Below, one piece after another: positions 1 through 5,259 of a stretch of DNA of 6,357 nucleotides. The stretch is from positions 1 to 6,357 of the forward strand of contig JAUIKB010000350.1 in NCBI GenBank assembly GCA_030430975.1, in the 5' to 3' direction. Both the position numbers and the translations under genes were made by a program. Below the pieces are notes generated by a model, which was not told where the DNA came from, did not search any database, and was given only the letters and a program-made list of their open reading frames with translations. The stretch is from Polyangia bacterium (GTDB lineage Bacteria > Myxococcota_A > Polyangia > Polyangiales > Polyangiaceae). Position 1 is the stretch's first letter; every line of letters starts with the position of its first letter.

Positions 1-1673
1 CCGTCTTTCCCACCGATGCGCAGGAGCGCCTTGGCGACCGAAATCACCGCCGCTACGAGCTCGTCCTGATCCGCCGTCGCCCGGTAGAGCGAGAAGAACG
101 TCTTGAGTTCGTCGTATTCGTCCGGCGACGCTAGCGACTCCAGTGCCTTGGCGGCCCTCGCTACGTCATCTGGCGAGTTGGCAGGATCGTTGATGTGCTG
201 GGTCAGCAGAGGCGCGGCTTCCTTCACGCCGAGCGCTCCGAGCGCGTCGGCGATCGGGCCCACCGGCGGAGCCAACAGCGAGTCGGAGAGGAAGTCGTAG
301 TGCTTCTTCAACGCTGCCAGCATGTATTCAGCGCCCGTGCGCCGTTTGGAAATCAACGCTCGGGCGGAGGCCACGAGCTTCGGCGCCGTCGTCTGGCTGG
401 TCGACAGTTCGAGCAGCTGCTTCGTCACCTCCGCGTCCTCGAGCTTGGCCAGTTCGCCGAGCAGGAACTCTTGAGCGGCAACCATTTGCGCCTGGCGCAT
501 CGCTACCGCGCGGCCCGCTTGAGTCGCCAGGGTCTCCGGCGACTCTTTGGCCGGCAACTCGAGCGCACCGCCCTGCACCACGCAAGACTGGGCCTTCTCG
601 CCGAGCTTCACCATGCCAGCGTCCGCGCCATTCTTGGCACCGACGAGATGAACCTCCCCAGACTGGAGACAGAAAGCGAAACCACCCTTCGCCGCTGCGC
701 CGCCCAGCACGTCGTGCTCGAACGACCGAACCCAACGTAGCTCGCCCTTACCGGACTCGAATCCCATCGCGATTCGGAAGTAAGTGCTGGCAAAGCGGTC
801 GCTGGCCACGCCGACGGTCGCACCGTCACTCGGTCGCGCATACAGCGAGATCTTGTCGCGAGCGCCAGCGCTGGGCGCATGCACTCGACTACCGTCGTCG
901 TGCCAAACCGGCGTGCCGGGAAGCGCTCTTTTCGGAAGTGCAACCGTGCTGCCACCCCCTCGACTTACCTCACCGATCTTCTCGTCGAACCTGACCAGCC
1001 CGCGTTCGCCAAAGAACAGCGAGCCTCCGATGTTTCTGGCGAGCGAGACTTGCTGACGAACGAGCAGTCGACCGGCCTCGGCACCGGAATCGACATCCAG
1101 TGCAGAAACGTACTGATTGCCCCAGGGCACAAACGCCAACCCACCCATCACAGCAGGACTGCCGAGTTCTTCCTTGGACTCGATCCGACGCACCACCGAG
1201 CCCTGACGATCCACCGCAACGAGCATGCTCTGCCCGCCGTTGGTAGCCCCCAATGAGGCTACGGTAAGAACGCCATCGTCCCCCGCGCCGCGCAGCGATC
1301 GACCGTCAGCCGACACGCTCCACAACAGCGAACCGGAGTCCGCGTTCAACGCGAACAGCTTGCCGCCACCCGTCGCGACGACCACGTCGCCGGTGATTGT
1401 GGGGCGCGAATCGACGACACCGTCATGACGCCAGCGCGCGTCCTTGTCGAGATGCGTCGCCACCAGGCCGGACGCCGTCACCCCAACGGCGAGGGGCGTA
1501 CCGGCGGACAGCGGCTTCTGGCTCGCACGGGCAAACACCTGCCGAATCGAGTCGCCGCCATCATCCTGCCAATCAGACGCGAACAGGGCGCCCGGACCGT
1601 CCGCGCTTCCGGAACACGCCAGCGCGCCGAGCGCCGCGCACCCAATAGCCAACCAAATCCTTGTCGTCATCAT
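1..1673 (-). CDS. PQQ-type beta-propeller lipoprotein with HEAT-like C-terminal region (partial, 3' end off the window)
   Basis: An open frame of 557 codons runs from an ATG at 1673 to the left edge without a stop, so the C-terminus is missing. The N-terminus (MMTTRIWLAIGCAALGALAC) is a basic residue plus hydrophobic stretch ending in Cys20, a plausible but non-ideal lipobox (ALAC), so the product is probably an envelope lipoprotein. Residues about 91-120 show a PQQ/propeller repeat (G-D-V-V-V-A-T-G-G-G-K-L-F-A-L-N...G-S-L-L-W), with weaker copies at about 171-203 and 322-357; such blades also occur in BamB-like proteins. Residues about 390-557 are Ala/Leu-rich and helical, with HEAT-like phrases (ADALGALGVKEAAPLL). 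The start overlaps the stop of the upstream HEAT gene (ATGA), implying translational coupling; the second ATG at 1670 is an equally possible start. No PQQ-enzyme catalytic residues are evident, so a scaffold or binding role is more likely than dehydrogenase activity. The specific function is unknown. Confidence 0.85.
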   Translation of the reverse strand, partial: MMTTRIWLAIGCAALGALACSGSADGPGALFASDWQDDGGDSIRQVFARASQKPLSAGTPLAVGVTASGLVATHLDKDARWRHDGVVDSRPTITGDVVVATGGGKLFALNADSGSLLWSVSADGRSLRGAGDDGVLTVASLGATNGGQSMLVAVDRQGSVVRRIESKEELGSPAVMGGLAFVPWGNQYVSALDVDSGAEAGRLLVRQQVSLARNIGGSLFFGERGLVRFDEKIGEVSRGGGSTVALPKRALPGTPVWHDDGSRVHAPSAGARDKISLYARPSDGATVGVASDRFASTYFRIAMGFESGKGELRWVRSFEHDVLGGAAAKGGFAFCLQSGEVHLVGAKNGADAGMVKLGEKAQSCVVQGGALELPAKESPETLATQAGRAVAMRQAQMVAAQEFLLGELAKLEDAEVTKQLLELSTSQTTAPKLVASARALISKRRTGAEYMLAALKKHYDFLSDSLLAPPVGPIADALGALGVKEAAPLLTQHINDPANSPDDVARAAKALESLASPDEYDELKTFFSLYRATADQDELVAAVISVAKALLRIGGKD

Positions 1674-2527
1674 TCTTCGTCGCTACTCGCACCGCCGACC
1701 GCAGCCACGGCGTCGTCGATGGCCTTCTTGACCTTCTTGCTCGACTCTTTAGGCCAGCGTGATGAAACCTTGCTGAGGTACTTGCCCACGTCTTTGGTCC
1801 CGAGCTCTCGCAAACGGACCACCACTGCTATCTTTTCCTCGTCGGAAACTTCTGCCGGCTTACGAAACAGAATCTCGTCGATTCCGCTCGACATGATGTC
1901 AAACGGCGTCTTGCCTAGGCTCCCCAAGAACTTCTCGCATTGCTTCTTACTACACAGCTGACCGATAGCGGCGGCTGCTTCACCCACGTTGCGATCGAAA
2001 GCCTTGAACAGATCCGGTAGTGCCTCTTTTGCACCCAGCGTGCCCAAACCGCTAGCAGAGATTCCGCGCACGGCGGCATCCCGACTCCGCAGGCCCTTGC
2101 GCAACCCGGCCACCGCGGCCTTGCCTCCCGTCCTGGACAGTCCGGCGGCCGCCGCTCGTCGCACGGGTTTGCTTCGATGCCGCACATAGGGCGCGATGAC
2201 CTTGCTCGACGACGCATCCTTGAGTTCAGCTGTAACCTTGATCAGTTTGGGCAGCTGGGCTAGCCCCACACCCGCTCCGAGCAATCCGTTCAAGTCGACC
2301 AGCAGCGGGCGTGCCCTCGCGCCAGCATCGGCGATCGTCGACAGCGCGGCGTTGATCTGCGCCGGCTTGCCGCTGTTCAGCTGCTTGCGAAGCGCTGGAA
2401 TATCCAGCTTGGCACGCACCGTCTTAGCCATCGCCGGCGCGACCAAAACGTCGGGCGCTGCCACTGCACCGGCGCACAAGCCGGTCGCCAGGATCGCCGT
2501 GGTGCCAAGTCTCGTGAGTCGTCGCAT
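1670..2527 (-). CDS. Exported HEAT-repeat protein of unknown function
   Basis: Encodes 285 residues from the ATG at 2527. That start is chosen because GGGGAG lies 9 bases upstream and the protein then opens with a classic signal peptide (MRRLTRLG, then a hydrophobic run), with likely cleavage after AVAA (residue 24) or AMA (residue 34). An ATG at 2560 would add 11 polar residues and weaken the signal peptide. Residues about 106-180 hold two or three HEAT/PBS-lyase-like helical repeats (P-V-R-R-A-A-A-A-G-L, then A-A-V-R-G-I-S-A-S-G-L-G-T-L-G with K-E-A-L-P-D-L). A Cys pair at 192 and 197 (CSKKQC) could form a disulfide outside the cytoplasm. The C-terminus is Lys-rich, then acidic (SSDEE). HEAT repeats normally mediate protein binding; no enzymatic motif is visible. 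Its stop overlaps the start of the propeller lipoprotein, which also has HEAT-like repeats, so the two probably act together in the envelope. Confidence 0.85.
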   Translation of the reverse strand: MRRLTRLGTTAILATGLCAGAVAAPDVLVAPAMAKTVRAKLDIPALRKQLNSGKPAQINAALSTIADAGARARPLLVDLNGLLGAGVGLAQLPKLIKVTAELKDASSSKVIAPYVRHRSKPVRRAAAAGLSRTGGKAAVAGLRKGLRSRDAAVRGISASGLGTLGAKEALPDLFKAFDRNVGEAAAAIGQLCSKKQCEKFLGSLGKTPFDIMSSGIDEILFRKPAEVSDEEKIAVVVRLRELGTKDVGKYLSKVSSRWPKESSKKVKKAIDDAVAAVGGASSDEE

Positions 2528-2632
2528 TCTGTAAGTCTCCCCGTCGTGCGTGATTGTCATGGGCGCCGGACGCTCGGGCATGTACCCTGACGAAAGAAGG
2601 CCCGCAACCAAACCACGGACGTCGGACGGATT
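2528..2632. promoter_or_regulatory. Divergent intergenic region, probable promoters for both flanking units
   Basis: These 105 bases separate the minus-strand HEAT/propeller unit from the plus-strand Nudix/NAD kinase unit, so both promoters should lie here or just inside the flanking genes. Weak sigma-70-like matches can be found: on the plus strand TTGTCA at 2554-2559, with no good -10 at normal spacing; on the minus strand TTGCGG, 17 bases, TACATG. None is convincing in such GC-rich DNA. No clear operator palindrome is seen beyond a GACGTC hexamer near 2618. The call rests on gene arrangement rather than on motifs. Confidence 0.45.
2537..2542 (-). promoter_or_regulatory. Ribosome binding site deciding the HEAT-protein start
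   Basis: On the minus strand this reads GGGGAG, with 9 bases between it and the ATG at 2527. It is the clearest Shine-Dalgarno sequence in the window and supports 2527 over the in-frame ATG at 2560, because it lies inside the longer version of the reading frame. Confidence 0.6.
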
Positions 2633-3343
2633 TTGGCAGAGAAAACTCGCAAGCCCAGCCTCGAACCGCCCACCGTGCTGCCGCCTCTTCCCGATATATC
2701 GGTGGAACTCCTGGAGGACGTGTCGCCGCCGCAGTCGTCCGGGTTCATGCGGCTCAAGCGCAGCCGCATCCGCCTCAGGTACCCGGATGGCACGCGCAGC
2801 GAGCCGATGGACTACGACGAGATCGACCGACGTGCACTCGACGCCGTCGTCATCGTGGCGCATCACGTGGTCAACGGAACGCGTCACGTCTACTTGAGGT
2901 CTGCCGTGCGACCGCCGGTTGGCATGCGTGCCCGCGACCCTAGCCGCGTGCCGCGCGCGACCGTTGGTACGGGACTTTGGGAATTGCCCGCCGGCCTGGT
3001 GGAACCGGATGAGCAGACACTCGCCGGCACAGCGGTTTCGGCGCAGCGCGAACTCTTAGAAGAGCTTGGGTTCGACGTGCAGGTCGCAGACTTGAAACTG
3101 CTCGGGCCTCCAGCCTTCGCGTCGCCAGGCATGGTGGCCGAGCGCTACTTCTTTTACGAAGTGATCGTGGACCCCGAGCGTCAGGGCGAGCCGACGCTGG
3201 ACGGCTCGCCCCTCGAACGCCAGGCGGCGATCGCTTCCATCGCATTGCCCGATGCCCTGAAGGCCGTCGAGACCGGAGAAGTCGAAGACGTCAAAACCGA
3301 ACTGGCGTTGCATCGCCTACAGGCGCGATTCGGTACCCCGTGA
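2633..3343 (+). CDS. Nudix hydrolase, ADP-ribose pyrophosphatase-like, with an expanded Nudix box
   Basis: Encodes 236 residues if translation starts at the TTG at 2633. No ATG or GTG occurs between the in-frame stop at 2588 and this codon, but a GTG near 2672 or the Met at residue 39 are alternatives. The Nudix box spans residues 121-147: G121, five residues, E127, then R139-E140-L-L-E143-E144-L-G146-F147. All metal-binding Glu of the REXXEE core are present, but 11 residues instead of the usual 7 separate E127 from R139. The preceding W-E-L-P-A-G, the following P-G-M-V-A-E-R at about 165-171, and the C-terminal E-V-E-D-V-K-T-E-L-A-L are typical of the ADP-ribose pyrophosphatase (NUDT5/NudF-like) group, which cleaves ADP-ribose to AMP and ribose 5-phosphate. 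Substrate is inferred from family; nucleotide sugars are possible. The first 40 residues are Pro-rich and probably disordered. It overlaps the NAD kinase start by 4 bases, suggesting a joint NAD-related role. Confidence 0.88.
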   Translation: MAEKTRKPSLEPPTVLPPLPDISVELLEDVSPPQSSGFMRLKRSRIRLRYPDGTRSEPMDYDEIDRRALDAVVIVAHHVVNGTRHVYLRSAVRPPVGMRARDPSRVPRATVGTGLWELPAGLVEPDEQTLAGTAVSAQRELLEELGFDVQVADLKLLGPPAFASPGMVAERYFFYEVIVDPERQGEPTLDGSPLERQAAIASIALPDALKAVETGEVEDVKTELALHRLQARFGTP

Positions 3344-4221
3344 CGTCGGCGCGCATCATCCTGATCGCCAAGCGGTCGGCGTTCGCGAAGCATGTCGAAG
3401 ACGCCGAGGACCCGCGCGCTCGCCTCCTGCTCAAGCGCCGCGACCCCTCCGTCAAGCATTGGAGGAAGGCTCACGACGAACATCGCCGAACGCTCGACGC
3501 CGTCCAAAAAGCGCTCAAACGGCTGGGCGCCCGGACCCTCGTCCTGCGTCGACCTCACGCTGCGTTCGACGCAAGCGGCGCCGACCTGGTCGTCACTGTC
3601 GGCGGTGACGGCACGCTCTTGGCTGCATCGCACAGCGTCTCAGACATTCCGATTCTGGGCGTCAACAGTGCACCGGACCATTCTATCGGTTTTTTCTGTG
3701 CGGCTAAACGGGCGAACATCGAAGAGATGCTCGACCTGGCTATCCGCGGGCGTCTAAAAAAGGTGCGATTGAACCGCATGCGCGTCGCCGTCAACGGTCG
3801 CATTCGGTCCCGAGGCGTACTCAACGACGTGCTGTTTTGCCACCGATCCCCGGCCGCGACGTCCCGCTACATCATCGAACACCGGGGACGCAAAGAAGAA
3901 CAGCGGTCCAGCGGCATGTGGGTCGGCCCGGCCGCCGGATCGACGGCGGCTCAAAAGAGCGCTGGTGGGCGAGTCCTGCCGCTCGGTTCGAAGAAGATTC
4001 AGCTCGTCGTGCGCGAGCCTTACGTCCCGCGGGGCCAGACCTACAAGCTGATGCGGATCTTAGTAAGCCCGGGCGAAAAGCTGATCGTGCGAAGCAAGAT
4101 GAACGACGCCCTCATGTTCGTCGACGGTCCCTATAAGAAGATCGCCGTGGCGCTCGGCGACACGATTACGTTCTCGAACTCCGACCAGCCGCTCACGGTG
4201 TTGGGCCTAAGCCGTCGTTAG
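3340..4221 (+). CDS. nadK: NAD kinase (NAD to NADP), divergent form
   Basis: Encodes 293 residues, the usual length for bacterial NAD kinase (ATP- or polyphosphate-dependent phosphorylation of NAD at the 2'-hydroxyl of its adenosine, cytoplasmic). The GTG start at 3340 overlaps the Nudix stop (GTGA), and no separate Shine-Dalgarno is visible, so translation is probably coupled. Motifs: V-T-V-G-G-D-G-T-L-L with GGDGT at residues 88-92 (the phosphate-binding and catalytic Asp motif); G-V-N followed by S-I-G-F-F at 107-119, matching the usual GxNxGxLGFL region with two extra residues; L-N-D at 161-163, where most members have NE; G-P-A-A-G-S-T-A-A at 196-204 followed by S-A-G-G at 207-210, a divergent version of TPTGSTAY..SAGG; and V-D-G at 261-263 in the C-terminal beta domain. 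The fold and family are clear. The altered residues could affect nucleotide preference, or this may be a paralogue of another NAD kinase in the genome. Confidence 0.9.
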   Translation: MTSARIILIAKRSAFAKHVEDAEDPRARLLLKRRDPSVKHWRKAHDEHRRTLDAVQKALKRLGARTLVLRRPHAAFDASGADLVVTVGGDGTLLAASHSVSDIPILGVNSAPDHSIGFFCAAKRANIEEMLDLAIRGRLKKVRLNRMRVAVNGRIRSRGVLNDVLFCHRSPAATSRYIIEHRGRKEEQRSSGMWVGPAAGSTAAQKSAGGRVLPLGSKKIQLVVREPYVPRGQTYKLMRILVSPGEKLIVRSKMNDALMFVDGPYKKIAVALGDTITFSNSDQPLTVLGLSRR

Positions 4222-4241
4222 ACACGGCTGCGCGAGGCCCA
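4202..4241. terminator. Inverted repeat between convergent genes, possible bidirectional terminator
   Basis: TGGGCCT at 4202-4208 is matched exactly by AGGCCCA at 4235-4241, giving a 7-base-pair stem with a 26-base loop that contains the NAD kinase stop. A competing short hairpin pairs GGCTG (4226-4230) with CAGCC (4240-4244). Only 23 bases separate the two convergent genes, so any terminator must sit here or inside their ends. No T-tract follows, so an intrinsic terminator is not clearly supported. Confidence 0.25.
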
Positions 4242-4244
4242 GCC

Positions 4245-5195
4245 TCAACAACAAACGCCGCCTCCGCAAGCGATCGGTAGACCGCTGGTGAACTGGACGG
4301 GCGCCGAGCAGCCGTTGGCGTTGCAGGCCTCGACCGTCACGCTCAAACCACCGTTCGCGCACAGTCCGTTAGAGCACACCCCGAGATCCGCGCAGAGCGT
4401 CGCCGTCGTTTCCGTCGTCTCGAAAGCCGGCCCGGGAAATATCGTGCACGCGTAGCGCACGATGTACTTGTCGGCGCCCTCGACGGCATCCCAACTGATG
4501 GGCCAGTCGTTCGGGCACCCGCCGCAGCTGGAGCAACCCATGACGCCGGTCGGGGGATCGGGACAGTCACCGCCGGCACAACCGCCCATCATGCCGGTGC
4601 CTCCCGTACCGCCGCCGCCGGCGCCACCACTGCCTACGCACGTGTCACCCATCTTCTGGAACCCGGAATTGCAGCTGAAAGCGCAATCACCACCGGCGGT
4701 GCACGTGGCGAACCCGTTCATCGGCGCCGGACATGGGGCGCACGTCAGCGATAGGGTGCAGCCGTTCTCCGGCTTGTTCGGAACGCACATCCCGGCGCAT
4801 GTATGGTTGGGTGCCTGGCAGGGACCGGTCGTCGTTCCACCCGTGCCGCCAGCACCGGCCTGTGTGCCCCCGGTGCCTCCCATGCCTGCTTGGCCGCCGC
4901 CACCGGATCCGCCCTGGGCCGCGCCACCCTGGGCCGTGCCGCCCTGGGCTGTTCCGCCAACGCCGCCAACGCCGCCGGCACCGCCGCTCGCCATGCCACC
5001 CGCGCCGCCGGGATTGTCGGGATCGACGCAGACCCCGGAGATGCACTCGAGCCCGCTTGAGCACGTCCCGTTGCGAAAACACGGATTCCGAAGGGTTCCC
5101 GTCCGGTCCAGCTCGGCCTCAGTCGCACAAGCCGACACGCCGCCGGCCAGTGCGAGCAGCGCGGCACCCAGCCGTGAGAATCTTCGCAACCGCAT
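4245..5195 (-). CDS. Cys- and Gly-rich lipoprotein with fibronectin-III-like C-terminal domain
   Basis: Encodes 316 residues from the ATG at 5195. Residues 1-22 form a lipoprotein signal peptide (MRLRRFSRLGAALLALAGGV) with lipobox V-S-A-C; Cys23 is the likely lipidated residue, placing it in the envelope or on the cell surface. A small Cys-rich module follows at about 39-57 (C39, C45, C51, C56), then a low-complexity Gly/Ala/Thr/Gln linker at 62-121, a second Cys-rich module at about 126-186 (with C-A-P-C-P-A-P), a second Gly-rich linker at about 188-210, and a C-terminal region at about 227-305 resembling a fibronectin type III domain (I-S-W-D-A-V-E-G-A-D-K-Y-I-V-R near its start, V-E-A-C-N-A-N-G-C-S-A-P near its end). 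It ends in ACGGGVCC. Gly-rich linkers in surface lipoproteins are common in myxobacteria. Many paired Cys suggest disulfides. No catalytic motif is seen and the function is unknown; adhesion or matrix binding is only a guess. It lies 64 bases after eno on the same strand. Confidence 0.85.
   Translation of the reverse strand: MRLRRFSRLGAALLALAGGVSACATEAELDRTGTLRNPCFRNGTCSSGLECISGVCVDPDNPGGAGGMASGGAGGVGGVGGTAQGGTAQGGAAQGGSGGGGQAGMGGTGGTQAGAGGTGGTTTGPCQAPNHTCAGMCVPNKPENGCTLSLTCAPCPAPMNGFATCTAGGDCAFSCNSGFQKMGDTCVGSGGAGGGGTGGTGMMGGCAGGDCPDPPTGVMGCSSCGGCPNDWPISWDAVEGADKYIVRYACTIFPGPAFETTETTATLCADLGVCSNGLCANGGLSVTVEACNANGCSAPVQFTSGLPIACGGGVCC
4833..5012 (-). repeat. Gly-rich low-complexity coding segment, including three tandem 15-bp units
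   Basis: This segment encodes residues 62-121 of the lipoprotein and is built of Gly with Ala, Thr, Gln and Val. At 4911-4955 three tandem 15-base units sharing a CCTGGGC core encode GTAQG, GTAQG and GAAQG. At 4956-4973 a 9-base GCCAACGCC unit occurs twice. Such repeats can change copy number by slippage or recombination without shifting the frame, altering linker length only. Confidence 0.75.
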
Positions 5196-5203
5196 CGCGT
5201 GAC

Positions 5204-5232
5204 AGGATAGCCGAACCGCCGGCCGGTTTCAC
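5204..5232 (-). promoter_or_regulatory. Candidate promoter of the Gly-rich lipoprotein, near-leaderless
   Basis: On the minus strand GTGAAA (5227-5232) and TATCCT (5204-5209) are separated by exactly 17 bases, and each matches four of six positions of the sigma-70 consensus. The ATG at 5195 begins 9 bases after the -10, so the transcript would have almost no leader. That would fit the absence of a Shine-Dalgarno in front of this gene. Matches of this quality can arise by chance. Confidence 0.3.
5214..5228 (-). terminator. Short hairpin downstream of eno
   Basis: AACCG and CGGTT form a 5-base-pair stem with a 5-base loop, and the segment contains the palindrome CCGGCCGG (5219-5226). It lies 32 bases past the eno stop. 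No T-run follows, so it is a weak terminator candidate. It falls inside the spacer of the candidate lipoprotein promoter and could equally be a protein-binding site. Confidence 0.22.
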
Positions 5233-5259
5233 GTCGAGATCGTCCCCTAGCGACGATGA

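Noticed and set aside
195..955. Several reading frames of 115-181 residues on both strands within the propeller gene
   Set aside because: They are Arg/Ala/His-rich, typical of wrong-frame translation in GC-rich DNA. The uninterrupted 557-codon frame with propeller repeats explains the region.
2554..2588. TTGTCA as the -35 of a plus-strand promoter for the Nudix gene
   Set aside because: No acceptable -10 lies 16-18 bases downstream; the nearest candidates are at 19 or 23 bases and match poorly.
2528..2887. N-terminal extension of the HEAT protein by about 120 residues
   Set aside because: It overlaps the Nudix gene on the opposite strand, has no domain, and would bury a clear signal peptide and ribosome binding site inside the protein.
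4462..5202. A 246-residue plus-strand reading frame with long Pro-rich stretches
   Set aside because: It is the antisense of the Gly-rich linkers: GGC/GGT codons read as Pro on the other strand. The minus strand has a lipobox, paired Cys and a recognisable domain order, which the plus frame lacks.
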